42,948 nt of DNA from a virus. Positions 14,730 to 22,141 of this stretch are shown in pieces. A program made the translations under genes and the position numbers. The DNA is taken from positions 1 to 42,948 of IMG/VR virus record IMGVR_UViG_3300038555_000011. The stretch is one strand, 5' to 3'. Below the pieces are notes generated by a model. That model saw nothing but the letters and a program-made list of their open reading frames with translations, searched no databases and had not been told where the DNA came from. The stretch's first letter is position 1; each line of letters starts with the position of its first letter.

Positions 14730-15152
14730 CTAGATGGACCTCCACGCCGCATCGATCAGGTGGGGTTCCCCGACCTGAAACAGGCCGTCGAAATAGCCGA
14801 AAGCCCGTCCGTTCCCGACCGCGATCATCAGCGCGCCGCCGAACGCTTCGGCCGGCAGGCTCAGCACGTCACCCGCCAGAACCCGCGCGGGCGCGATCCG
14901 GGGCAGGCCCAGACCGTCGACCGCGTCCGGCAAGGTGGCGAACCCGGTTCGCCTCAGGGCCTTGGCCGCACCCAGTGCCGACGCATAACGCCCCGAGGTC
15001 AGCAGCCCGACCTTCAGCCCTTGCCGCTTCAAGCAGAACACCACCATCCGGGCGCAGTCATCGCGCCCATAGGCCAGCGGCCGGGCGACGAACCGCGCCA
15101 TGGTCGCTTCCACCGCCTGCTGGCGGCGGATCAGCGGGTGAACCCCCTTCAA
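14730..15152 (-). CDS. NlpC/P60-like tail peptidase (DUF6950-like)
   Basis: A 140-residue protein with the conserved RPLAYGRDDCARMVV motif, whose Cys is the probable nucleophile of the NlpC/P60-like fold; it occupies the place of gene 14 in gene transfer agents and gene K in lambda. I start it at TTG 15152, which overlaps the previous stop (TTGA). This keeps the helix HPLIRRQQAVEATMARFVA that belongs to the family. The ATG at 15101 would begin only 11 residues before the active-site motif. It may cut peptidoglycan locally during DNA injection. A catalytic His is not obvious from reading alone. Confidence 0.7.
   Translation of the reverse strand: MKGVHPLIRRQQAVEATMARFVARPLAYGRDDCARMVVFCLKRQGLKVGLLTSGRYASALGAAKALRRTGFATLPDAVDGLGLPRIAPARVLAGDVLSLPAEAFGGALMIAVGNGRAFGYFDGLFQVGEPHLIDAAWRSI
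14939..14951. repeat. Dispersed palindrome CGAACC-S-GGTTCG, copy 3
   Basis: Full 15-bp form GCGAACCCGGTTCGC at 14938-14952, followed by CTCAG. It is inside the NlpC/P60-like gene and is read on the minus strand as R-T-G-F-A, a different frame from the other copies. Confidence 0.85.
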
Positions 15153-15745
15153 CGGGTCACCCACGCGCCGTTCGGGCTGGATTGCCGCCAGTACAGTTTC
15201 TGCGGAAGGTTCGTGACATGGATCAGCCCTCCCTCGCCGGGCCAGACCCGGCTGTGAAACGCATGGTTCAGCCGCCAGTCGGCGTTCGGTTCCAGCTGGC
15301 GTTCCGCCTGGGTGCCGCACTGCAGGGTCAGCGCCCAGCTGCCGCCGACCGAAAAAACCGGCTTGTCGATCTCGCCGTCGAACTTCAGCAGCGGCACGCC
15401 CGCCAGACCGCCGGACCCCGGATCGATCACGCCTTCCCACCACTGGACCCGCGCGCCCTGCGCCAGCGGCGAGCCCAGGGCCGCCGCCGCCGCGTCATCG
15501 CGCGGCAGGATCACCAGATCGATCCGCGTTGTGGTCGCCTCGGCCCCGTCCGCGATCGACCCGATCGACGACAGCACCCCGATGGTCGGATGCTCGCTCT
15601 CATAAAGTTCAGGGCCGTCGCCAGCGTCGAATACCGCGAACCCGCCATCGGTCAGACAGACATTCCCGCCCGCCAGCCCGATCCGCACCAGGCTGCATTT
15701 GACCGGCGCGACGCCCTGCAGGGCCGTGACCAGACCGGAATCCAT
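15149..15745 (-). CDS. Minor tail protein, GTA gene-13-like position
   Basis: A 198-residue beta-rich protein (SLVRIGLAGGNVCLTDGG, GARVQWWEGVIDPGSGG, GEIDKPVFSVGGSWALTLQCG). By place (between the tail protein after the tape measure and the NlpC/P60 peptidase) it matches gene 13 (DUF2163-like) of gene transfer agents and lambda gpL. I see a family resemblance mainly in the inner strands, so the assignment rests partly on order. Coupled to both neighbours (TGATG upstream, TTGA downstream). Confidence 0.6.
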   Translation of the reverse strand: MDSGLVTALQGVAPVKCSLVRIGLAGGNVCLTDGGFAVFDAGDGPELYESEHPTIGVLSSIGSIADGAEATTTRIDLVILPRDDAAAAALGSPLAQGARVQWWEGVIDPGSGGLAGVPLLKFDGEIDKPVFSVGGSWALTLQCGTQAERQLEPNADWRLNHAFHSRVWPGEGGLIHVTNLPQKLYWRQSSPNGAWVTR

Positions 15746-16335
15746 CAGGCCCGCTCTTCAATCGTGAAGCTTACCCCAACGGCATCCAGTCGACTGATCG
15801 ACCAGCCCTGCCCGGGTTCGATGAAGCCTTCGATCATCGGCGTGGCCAGTTCGACCACGTCATTGTCGGCCGGCGGGCGGCGCAGCATCGGCCAGATCGC
15901 AAGGGTCGCCTCCCCGCCTGCGGACGCCGTGGCCTCGGCCGTCACCAGATGGACGTAGCGCCGACCCGCCATGATGATGGACAGAAACTTGCCCTTGGGC
16001 ACCACAACGTCCGCCAGCAGGCCGTCGATCGGCAATGACGTGCCCGCGTGACCGGCCCCCACGACAAGAGGCGCGCCATAGTCAGCCGCCGCGCGCCCCT
16101 CAGGAATCGCCGCGACGATGGTCTCGACCTCACCCAGCGTCAGGTCGGTGATCAGGGACATTCCGCATCCGGCCTGCTTCAGGGCGGGCACCGTGATGTC
16201 CAGCGCGAACCGGGATCCCTTTCGCGCCAGCCGCTGCACCGCGCCACCGAACGCCGGGGTCAGGGTGTTGGCGGCCGAGATCAGCCGCATGGAATAGGTT
16301 GTGGCCCGGGGAAGTGCCGGCAGGAGTACACTCAT
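15745..16335 (-). CDS. Minor tail protein next to tape measure
   Basis: A 196-residue protein beginning MSVLLPALPRATTYSMRLIS. The ATG at 16335 overlaps the tape-measure stop (ATGA), which fixes the start against a longer open frame. No named domain. The position immediately after the tape measure equals the distal-tail or gene-12 slot of siphophages and gene transfer agents, so it is probably a distal tail component. Confidence 0.6.
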   Translation of the reverse strand: MSVLLPALPRATTYSMRLISAANTLTPAFGGAVQRLARKGSRFALDITVPALKQAGCGMSLITDLTLGEVETIVAAIPEGRAAADYGAPLVVGAGHAGTSLPIDGLLADVVVPKGKFLSIIMAGRRYVHLVTAEATASAGGEATLAIWPMLRRPPADNDVVELATPMIEGFIEPGQGWSISRLDAVGVSFTIEERA

Positions 16336-18743
16336 CGGCGATAGGCCTGTTTCTGCGCCAGATCGGCCGGCACCTGAGACCGGGCCGCGCCAAAAGCCTG
16401 GACGCCCGCCTGCGCTGCCGACCGGGCCCCTGCGGCCCGCATTTCGGACATCAGGCTGTCGGCCAGCACGGCCCCCTGGGCGTTGACCTGAAACACCTGA
16501 ACGACAGGGCGGCGCGCGGATCCACCCATTCCGGCCACGGCCGCGCCGACGCTCGGGATGATGGTGCCGTTCGTTTGGGGAACGAACACCTCGGCCCGCT
16601 TCTCGCCAACGATATAGGGGCGTCCGGCCGACACCGGCCCGCCATTGGCCCGAAAGCCGAACAGTCCCGCCAGAACCGAACTGATCCCGCCGCCGTTGCT
16701 GCCTTGGCCGCCGGCGAACGCCTGCCCGACGATTTTCCAAAGACTGTCCGCCAGACCTTCCAGCGCCTTGCGCTTGAACCGGTCGCCGGCCGCCTCGACC
16801 ATTCCGCCGAAATCCGTGCCGGCCTCGACGATGAAGGATTTGAACCGGCCCTTGGCGTCCGCGTCATCCAGCGCGGTCATCTCGCTCTGGGCCCGCGCCC
16901 GTGCCTCGGCCTCGGTATAGGCCAGACGCAGCCTCAGGATCTCGTTGGTCCGCTCCTCCAGCCACACCCGGCGCTCGACATCGCGCAGCGCCCCTTCGTC
17001 GCCCGAGATCCGCGCCAGCGCCGACTGCATGTCCAGCTGGTCCATCAGGGCGTCGTGGATCTGCTGCTGATAGTCGGCGTCGCGCTCCAGCTGACGCATC
17101 CGACCTTCAAGGATCAACTCGACGGACGCCTCGGCCTTCTCCCGTTCCTCGGCCAGCATAGTGGCCTGGTTGATCAGGGCCAGATGTTCGGTCGCTGCGA
17201 CAGTCGCGTTGGCATAGCCGGCCGCCTCATACTGTTGCGTCAGGCGCACCAGTTCCTCGCGTTCCTCGGCGGCCCGGATCGCGGCTTCGTTGCCGCTGGC
17301 CCGGGCCTGGGCGATAGCCAGTTCCAGTTCCAGCGCCGCGCGCAGCTCCGGCGTGCGGTCGACCGATCCCCGCCCGGAACGGCCGCCAGATCCCCCGCCG
17401 ACGGCCGATGTCTGCCCACCCGACAGCCCGAAGTCTCCGAGTCCCGCCAGCGCCGCCTGCGCGGCACGATCTGCCTGTTCCCCGGGCGTGCCGTTGCCAA
17501 TGTCGTTAAGCCCGGAACGCAGGGCGTCCTTGCGGGCCTTCTCGGCCTCCAGGCGGCGGATGTATCCGGTCGCGCCGGACTGGTGTCGCCGCGCGAACGC
17601 CAGGCGTTCCTCAACCGGCGCATCGTCGCGCGGAGGCGCGGGGGCGAACCCGGCCGTGCCGACCAGCAGGCCCGTTCCGAGCGCCGCCGCGCCTCCGGCG
17701 GCGACACCTGCACCCGCACCGAGGGCGGCCGCGCCACGACCGGCCACTCCCGCACCGGCGATGCCCGCAAGCGCCGCCTTGGCGGCTATTGCTGCGCCGA
17801 TAACGGCGCGAAGCCCGTTAATCACCGCCGCGATGGGACCTGAGGCGGCCACCAGCGCCAACAGACCCACAGCGGCCGCCTGTGTGCCTTGCGGAAGGTT
17901 CGTGAAGGCCTGAAGGGCGTCGGTGGCCCACTTCAAAACATCGGCGGCAATGGGCAGGAATTTCTGCCCGAAATCCTCGGCCGCTTTGGTGAACTCGGCG
18001 CGCGTGCGCTTTTCCTGTTCCGCCAGGGTCTCGGATTCCCGCGCGACCTGTCCGTGCATCTCGGCCGATTGGCGCAGGATGATATTGGCCCGCGCGATCG
18101 ACTTGGCCGCCTCGCTCGCCTGACTGGCGTTGCCCTTGAAGCCCAACCGCAGCAGCTCGGCCTTCGTGGCCGTCTCATTGACCACGATACCAAAGCGCTT
18201 CAGCGGCTCGGTCTCGCCCGTGATGCCCGAAATCACGGCCCGGAACGCATCCGCATCGGACACGTCGCGGAAGGCTGCGATATCGAGCGAGCGGCGGTTT
18301 AGTTGATCGACGATCTGCAGCGACTGTTCGGCATCGACGCCCAGGGCGGTCAGCACGCTGCGCAGCTGGGTGAAGTTGTCCTTCACATCGGTTTCCAGCC
18401 GGCCGAACTCCTCCGAGATCGCGGCCACGGCCTTCTTCGCCTCGGCCGGCATGTCGCGGAACGTCTGTTCGAACGCGCCGTCCACCGCCTCGGCCCGCTT
18501 GGCCGCGTTGTAGGAAAAGGCGACGATCGCCCCCAGCGCCACCGAGGCGGCCAGCTGCACCGGCGCGAGCGACTGGGCCATGTTGCGGCCGGCCTTGTCC
18601 CAGTCGCGCTTGATCTGGTTCAGCGTCTTCCGGGTCTCGGCCGCCGAGCCGTACAGGGCCCGGTTGACCTTCTTCATCTGGGCCTCGAACTGGGCCGCAT
18701 TGGCCTCGACGCGCACCAGCAGCCGCTCAATCTCGGTTGTCAT
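16332..18743 (-). CDS. Tail tape measure protein
   Basis: An 803-residue tape measure that sets tail length and helps DNA delivery. N-terminal IERLLVRVEANAAQFEAQMKKVNRAL and a following coiled region match tape measures of the lambda-H/GTA type; hydrophobic segments lie in the middle (about 270-360, ALVAASGPIAAVINGLRAVIG and the Ala/Gly-rich run). A long helical portion with IQAR-type heptads follows. The C-terminus has the conserved GQAFAGG...NGGPVSAGRPYIVGEKRAEVFVPQTNG module common to many tape measures. A strong Shine-Dalgarno (GAGGAGGT) lies six bases before the ATG. The tail-chaperone frameshift product overlaps its start by 17 bp. Confidence 0.92.
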   Translation of the reverse strand: MTTEIERLLVRVEANAAQFEAQMKKVNRALYGSAAETRKTLNQIKRDWDKAGRNMAQSLAPVQLAASVALGAIVAFSYNAAKRAEAVDGAFEQTFRDMPAEAKKAVAAISEEFGRLETDVKDNFTQLRSVLTALGVDAEQSLQIVDQLNRRSLDIAAFRDVSDADAFRAVISGITGETEPLKRFGIVVNETATKAELLRLGFKGNASQASEAAKSIARANIILRQSAEMHGQVARESETLAEQEKRTRAEFTKAAEDFGQKFLPIAADVLKWATDALQAFTNLPQGTQAAAVGLLALVAASGPIAAVINGLRAVIGAAIAAKAALAGIAGAGVAGRGAAALGAGAGVAAGGAAALGTGLLVGTAGFAPAPPRDDAPVEERLAFARRHQSGATGYIRRLEAEKARKDALRSGLNDIGNGTPGEQADRAAQAALAGLGDFGLSGGQTSAVGGGSGGRSGRGSVDRTPELRAALELELAIAQARASGNEAAIRAAEEREELVRLTQQYEAAGYANATVAATEHLALINQATMLAEEREKAEASVELILEGRMRQLERDADYQQQIHDALMDQLDMQSALARISGDEGALRDVERRVWLEERTNEILRLRLAYTEAEARARAQSEMTALDDADAKGRFKSFIVEAGTDFGGMVEAAGDRFKRKALEGLADSLWKIVGQAFAGGQGSNGGGISSVLAGLFGFRANGGPVSAGRPYIVGEKRAEVFVPQTNGTIIPSVGAAVAGMGGSARRPVVQVFQVNAQGAVLADSLMSEMRAAGARSAAQAGVQAFGAARSQVPADLAQKQAYRR

Positions 18744-19298
18744 CGAATGACCTCCTCACGGCTTCGTCGAACTCGGCCTCGGTCGGCGACGCGGGCTTGT
18801 CTTCCAGCCCATTGGCCCGGCGATAGCCGCGATAGGCGGCCATCAGCCGCCAGACCGATGTGGCCGCGACGTCGGACGGCGACAGGCCCAGGGCCCCGCC
18901 GATTTCATAGAAGCTGGCGAACCTCAGCTTGCGGCGGGGGAGGCCTTCCGGCTCCGCCGCTTCGGCTTTCCCGGCGGACCGTCCTCATCGACAGCGCCGA
19001 CCAGCGCCGCGCCGATGATGTTGGCCACAAGGGGCTTGAGTTCCGAGAGAGCGCCCGCGCCGGCATAGCGCTCGACCATGACCAGCGCCTTGATCGGTTC
19101 CATGCCGCCGCCGATCAGGCCGATCCGGATCGGCTCGCGCAGATCCGCAACCCGCCAGCCGCCGGCGAGAACGCGGGACCAGATCTCCTCCGGCCCCGCG
19201 TCGCACTTCTCCTGCAGCTCCTCCAGCCCGCCGATGGTCAGCAGGAAGTCGTGCTTTCCGTCGCCGAAAACACCGCTGAAACGAGCCGATCGGCTCAT
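18727..19298 (-). CDS. Tail assembly chaperone -1 frameshift extension (G-T type)
   Basis: Product of a predicted -1 ribosomal frameshift: 111 residues in the frame of the chaperone at 18924-19298, then slip on G-GGA-AAG (minus strand; plus 18966-18972), then 79 residues in the -1 frame to the TGA at 18729-18727, about 190 residues in total. The extension (FYEIGGALGLSPSDVAATS, then VWRLMAAYRGYRRANG) has no start codon of its own downstream of the -1-frame stop that precedes the slip site. This is what lambda G/G-T looks like, and the slip heptamer is the same one. The fused form would link tape measure and tail tube subunits during assembly. Confidence 0.75.
18924..19298 (-). CDS. Tail assembly chaperone (GTA gene-10-like)
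   Basis: A 124-residue protein, non-frameshifted form. FSGVFGDGKHDFLLTIGGLEELQEKCDAGP and IRIGLIGGGM match the gene-transfer-agent family tail chaperone, which lies between tail tube and tape measure. Expected to coat the tape measure before tube polymerisation. It overlaps the tube-protein stop by one base (TGATG). The C-terminal 13 residues after the slip site are basic. Confidence 0.8.
   Translation of the reverse strand: MSRSARFSGVFGDGKHDFLLTIGGLEELQEKCDAGPEEIWSRVLAGGWRVADLREPIRIGLIGGGMEPIKALVMVERYAGAGALSELKPLVANIIGAALVGAVDEDGPPGKPKRRSRKASPAAS
18966..18972 (-). other. Slippery heptamer GGGAAAG for -1 frameshift
   Basis: Minus strand G-GGA-AAG in the zero frame, placed just after the -1-frame TGA, so the shifted frame is open from the slip site through to the tape-measure start. 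It is identical to the heptamer used in lambda gene G/G-T. Confidence 0.8.
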
Positions 19299-19738
19299 CA
19301 GGTGTTGGCCGTGTCAGCGACAGCGCCGTCCGACACCAGGGTGACCGAACAGGTCGCCTTGGACTTGCGCGTGCCCGTCAGGCCGAACTCGGTCAGCTTG
19401 AACGCCCCGGTGAAGGTCCGGCCGCCGACCTTGTCGATCTTGACCTTGACGTTCTTGTTCAGGCCCGAGGTGTACCAGTCGAAGAATTCCTCGACGGACG
19501 CCACGTCCAGCATGCCGGCACCCGAGATGGTCGCGCTCAGGCCGTCGACCTCGGTCGAGGTCCAGGCCGGGTCGCCCGGGGTCGCGCAATCCGGCACGAC
19601 TTCGGAAGTGACGCTCGAGGAAAACTGGATCCCCCGTTCCGTGTTGATCAGACAGGGATGGGCAAACACCTCGGGATCAGCACCGTCACCGATCTGGATC
19701 AGGATTTTTTCGCCATTGATGACGTCGACTGCGGCCAT
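19298..19738 (-). CDS. Major tail tube protein
   Basis: A 146-residue tail tube protein of the TP901-1/GTA gene-9 type: N-terminal VINGEKILIQIGDGADPEVFAHPCLI, then the beta-barrel with NTERGIQFSSSVTSEVVPDC and DGLSATISGAGMLDV, and the C-terminal GAFKLTEFGLTGTRKSKATCSVTLVSDG. Length is normal for the family. It should polymerise into the tail tube. A terminator-like hairpin with a T-tract lies just upstream, between this gene and the tail-terminator gene, so its transcription may be adjusted separately. Confidence 0.88.
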   Translation of the reverse strand: MAAVDVINGEKILIQIGDGADPEVFAHPCLINTERGIQFSSSVTSEVVPDCATPGDPAWTSTEVDGLSATISGAGMLDVASVEEFFDWYTSGLNKNVKVKIDKVGGRTFTGAFKLTEFGLTGTRKSKATCSVTLVSDGAVADTANT

Positions 19739-19756
19739 GGTCAGGGCCCTCTCTCA

Positions 19757-19781
19757 CAAGAAAAGGCCCCGATCAGGGGCC
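19757..19781 (-). terminator. Terminator/attenuator inside the late operon
   Basis: On the minus strand: GGCCCC-TGATC-GGGGCC followed by TTTTCTTG. It stands between the DUF3168 gene and the tail tube gene, with no promoter recognised downstream of it in the 69-bp gap (19739-19807). Stem plus U-run satisfy the intrinsic terminator form, so late transcription must read through it or restart after it. Confidence 0.7.
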
Positions 19782-19807
19782 GGTGGACCGCGCGGGGCGG
19801 GATAGGG

Positions 19808-20218
19808 TCAGGCGGTGGGTGCCAGGACGTAGCGCAGCTGCACATCGGCGCGACGGTGAAGGTCACCCTCTTCCTTCAGCGTGCGGCAGCGGGTGACTTC
19901 ATGGGTGATGACCTCGAACCCGGTCACCGTCAGCGGGGCGTCCAGCAACAGGGCCAGCGCTGCGGCGATGCGCTTGGCCTCGATCGTGCCGACCTCGCGG
20001 GACCAGCCGTCCAGGTCCACGAACACCTCAACGCCGTCGTGACAGGCGTCGGAGGCATCGACCGAGTCCATGCCGCGGAATGCGACATACGGAAACAGCA
20101 CGGCCGCGCGTGTCGGAACCTTGTCATAGATCCTGTCGCCGATCAGCGCGCCCATGGCCGCCGAGGCCTTGACCGCCGACACGATCGCCGTCTGCAGCGC
20201 CTCCTGGGCATCGATCAC
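19808..20218 (-). CDS. Tail terminator / completion protein (DUF3168)
   Basis: A 136-residue DUF3168 protein (GTA gene-8 slot), the neck or tail-terminator subunit. Typical segments: ALQTAIVSAVKASAAMGALIG, PYVAFRGMDSVD, DLDGWSREVGTIEAKRIAAAL and the LDAPLTV strand. The start is GTG at 20218, overlapping the previous stop (GTGA), with GGGAGG seven bases upstream. Confidence 0.85.
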   Translation of the reverse strand: MIDAQEALQTAIVSAVKASAAMGALIGDRIYDKVPTRAAVLFPYVAFRGMDSVDASDACHDGVEVFVDLDGWSREVGTIEAKRIAAALALLLDAPLTVTGFEVITHEVTRCRTLKEEGDLHRRADVQLRYVLAPTA

Positions 20219-20640
20219 AGGCCTGCCTCCCGCTTGATGGCCTTACGCATGTCGGCCGCGATGCGGCGTTTCACGCCCCGCCGGCTGGCGCGCACGACCG
20301 GGTAGAAGGACGGGCTCGGTTCGACCTTGGTCCCGTCCGGTGCCATGTGGCCCAGCTCGACGCGGACCGCTTTCGAGCGACCCTTGGCGTCCTTCGCGTC
20401 CGAGATGACGACGGCCGAGATCTCCTCGATGCGGCCCTTCTCGACCCGGATCCGGTCTCGCACCTGTTGACCGTTGTCCGGACGGTCGTCGCGCGGCGCG
20501 ATCCGGCGCATCTGCTCGGCCATCGCCTCGGCTTCGGCCTTCACCCGGGCGCCTGTGGCCAGTTTGACCGCCGGCGTCATCGCCGCGAAGCGCCGGGCCA
20601 GTCGCGCGACGCCGCGCGCATACTCATCACCCGGTGGCAA
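20215..20640 (-). CDS. HK97-gp10-family neck/tail protein
   Basis: A 141-residue protein of the HK97 gp10 type: helical N-terminus with KAEAEAMAEQMRRIAPRDD, then RDRIRVEKGR and a basic C-terminus. It joins the head-tail connector. The start is TTG at 20640 with GGAGG six bases upstream; the ATG at 20580 would lose the family's first helix. It overlaps the stop of the head-closure gene by 14 bp. Confidence 0.78.
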   Translation of the reverse strand: MPPGDEYARGVARLARRFAAMTPAVKLATGARVKAEAEAMAEQMRRIAPRDDRPDNGQQVRDRIRVEKGRIEEISAVVISDAKDAKGRSKAVRVELGHMAPDGTKVEPSPSFYPVVRASRRGVKRRIAADMRKAIKREAGL

Positions 20641-20986
20641 CGCCGGCCTCCAGCTGAATCAGCCGCCATTCGCGCGTGCCGTCCATGTCCTCGGAAAAGC
20701 GGACATTCCAGACCCGGTTCGCATCCCGCGCGTCCACCGCCCGGTCGCCGGTCCGGATCGTCCGGGTGCCGCTGTCGTCGCGAACCCAGCAGTCCCACAT
20801 CGCCGTGCCGCTCAGGCGTCCGGCGATGACGGTTTCCCCGCCCCGCGTCGGGGCCAGAGCGCAGGTACGCTCGATCCCCAGCGGCGTCCACGGCCCGTCC
20901 TCGTTCCCCGCGCCGTCATCGACCAGCGCACGCCGCTCGAACAGCACCTTGTCGCGCAGGGCCGAGGCGTCGCTAGGCCTCGGCAT
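20627..20986 (-). CDS. Head closure (head-tail joining) protein
   Basis: A 119-residue protein of the phage head-tail joining family (SPP1 gp16/HK97 gp7 type): LRDKVLFERRALVDDGAGNEDGPW near the start, then the beta-barrel (RTCALAPTRGGETVIAGRLSG), WDCWVRDDSGTRTIRTGDRAVDAR and WNVRFSEDMDGTREWRLIQLE. I use the ATG at 20986 (overlaps the previous gene by 14 bp); a GTG at 21004 is possible. It closes the portal ring after packaging. Confidence 0.82.
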   Translation of the reverse strand: MPRPSDASALRDKVLFERRALVDDGAGNEDGPWTPLGIERTCALAPTRGGETVIAGRLSGTAMWDCWVRDDSGTRTIRTGDRAVDARDANRVWNVRFSEDMDGTREWRLIQLEAGVATG

Positions 20987-21224
20987 CTGCCGAGACCTTG
21001 GCACCGCCCGGCTCCCCGTCGCGATCGTGATCGAACGCGTCTGGATCGGCTCCGTTGAAAGTCAGGTCTTCAGCCCTGCCGGCGGCGATCGCGGCTTCAC
21101 CGCATTCCCGTCGCACGACGTAGGTCCCGTCTTTTCGTGGGCCGCCATCGGACAGGAAAGCGATGCTGATCCGCGGATCGGCGGAGGGCGTGTAATCATA
21201 GTTCTCGGTGAACCGAACCTTCAT
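20973..21224 (-). CDS. Small hypothetical protein in connector block
   Basis: An 83-residue protein (MKVRFTENYDYTPSADPRISIAFLSDG...). Start ATG at 21224 is coupled to the connector stop (TGATG). Small proteins with a 'KVRFTENYDY(T/R)P' opening are common between connector genes of alphaproteobacterial phages. Function unknown; the C-terminus is acidic and Gly/Ala-rich, probably disordered. Confidence 0.6.
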   Translation of the reverse strand: MKVRFTENYDYTPSADPRISIAFLSDGGPRKDGTYVVRRECGEAAIAAGRAEDLTFNGADPDAFDHDRDGEPGGAKVSADAEA

Positions 21225-21775
21225 CACACCCTCCGCAGTCTGAAAGGGGAAAGCAGCGCGTCACGCGCCCGCTCCAGCGCCATCAGCGACTTCTCGTCGC
21301 CCGGGTCGTACTGGATCTTCACCTGCATCAGGATCGCCGCGCTGATGGGAGGCGGCAGATCGTTGGCGCCGTAGCCGGCCTGATACTCGATCGTAACCCG
21401 CCCAAAGCCCACAGCGGGCCAGGCTGCGCCCTGCACCAGGCGAACCCGGTTCGCGACCAGCTCATACAGGCCTTCATCAACCATCTGGGTCTCGCCCAGA
21501 CCGTCCAACCACGAAATGCTGTCGATCTCGGTCACCGGACCCTGCGGCAGCTCCAGCCCGTGCAGCCCGCTGAAGCCGGGCTTTTCGATCCGCAATCTCT
21601 GCGGTCCCAGCGACAGCCCCAGCAGACCTGTCGGTCCGTCCAGCCACGCGACGGCGGCATTGATGTGCATCTGGATCAGGGGGTCGTGGTCGTCATGCTC
21701 CACGCGCAGATAGGCTTTCACGATCCCCAGCGGGATCACCTCATCTGTGCGCGGCGTGACGACCACGACGGCCAT
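21224..21775 (-). CDS. Head-tail connector protein (gp6-like)
   Basis: A 183-residue gp6-like adaptor protein that binds beneath the portal. PLGIVKAYLRVEHDDHDPLIQMHINAA is the typical helical opening, followed by a GP-rich strand region (LPQGPVTEIDSISWLDG) and IEYQAGYG...LPPPISAAILMQVKIQYD. One copy of the dispersed palindrome (21441-21453) codes its A-N-R-V-R. Confidence 0.85.
   Translation of the reverse strand: MAVVVVTPRTDEVIPLGIVKAYLRVEHDDHDPLIQMHINAAVAWLDGPTGLLGLSLGPQRLRIEKPGFSGLHGLELPQGPVTEIDSISWLDGLGETQMVDEGLYELVANRVRLVQGAAWPAVGFGRVTIEYQAGYGANDLPPPISAAILMQVKIQYDPGDEKSLMALERARDALLSPFRLRRV
21441..21453. repeat. Dispersed palindrome CGAACC-S-GGTTCG, copy 4
   Basis: Full 15-bp form GCGAACCCGGTTCGC at 21440-21454, inside the connector gene; read on the minus strand as A-N-R-V-R. 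Confidence 0.85.
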
Positions 21776-21777
21776 GG

Positions 21778-22038
21778 TCAGTCGGCCTTGCTGTCAGCGA
21801 CCGACTTCATGCCGAGCGCCTGGGTGACCGCTTCCGAGTCCGAAAGGCCCGGATCGTTGAAGTCGATCTTGTTCTGGGCGACCGAAGTGTTCGCCCGCGG
21901 ATCGGCGTCGACCGACGGGTTGGAGGGATCGACGTCGGAGACGGTTTGCTCCGGTGCGCCCGATGGGTTGAACCCTGTCGCAGGGGGAATGTTCGCGGGC
22001 GTTTCGCCCGCGGATTGTGTGTCCGTGGCCTTGGTCAT
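21778..22038 (-). CDS. Disordered hypothetical protein next to capsid gene
   Basis: An 86-residue protein rich in A, P, T, D and S (SAGETPANIPPATGFNPSGAPEQTVSDVDPSNPS) with a short helical end (SDSEAVTQALGMKSVAD). Probably mostly unfolded. Located between the capsid terminator and the connector block, so it may be a small head component. Not related to anything I recognise. Confidence 0.55.
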   Translation of the reverse strand: MTKATDTQSAGETPANIPPATGFNPSGAPEQTVSDVDPSNPSVDADPRANTSVAQNKIDFNDPGLSDSEAVTQALGMKSVADSKAD

Positions 22039-22106
22039 CGTGGTCTCCTTGATTGAAATCTATGGCGTGCCCCGACGGGCTCAGTCCGCGCCGATACGAG
22101 GGGGAA

Positions 22107-22133
22107 ACCGGGCCGGGGATCACCCGGCCCGGT
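22107..22133. terminator. Strong hairpin after capsid gene
   Basis: Perfect 11-bp stem ACCGGGCCGGG / CCCGGCCCGGT with a five-base loop. On the minus strand it is followed by TTTCCCCC, on the plus strand by CTTTTG. It lies 9 bp past the capsid stop and probably limits readthrough from the abundant capsid mRNA into the connector genes. Confidence 0.75.
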
Positions 22134-22141
22134 CTTTTGCG

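Noticed and set aside
13302-15257. Plus-strand open frame of 651 codons across the tail-tip gene
   Set aside because: It is antisense to a recognised 1049-residue tail protein in tight ATGA/TGATG gene coupling; its translation is Arg/Pro/Gly-rich without domains, as expected of an antisense frame in GC-rich DNA.
16299-17843. Plus-strand open frame of 514 codons opposite the tape measure
   Set aside because: Shadow of the tape measure gene; composition is Arg/Gly/Leu-rich and has no domain.
20711-20722. GACCCGGTTCGC as a further copy of the dispersed palindrome
   Set aside because: Only the right half matches; the left arm is broken. Similar half-matches at 1203, 12208, 15638, 16205 and 17645 occur at a rate that GC-rich coding DNA can explain.
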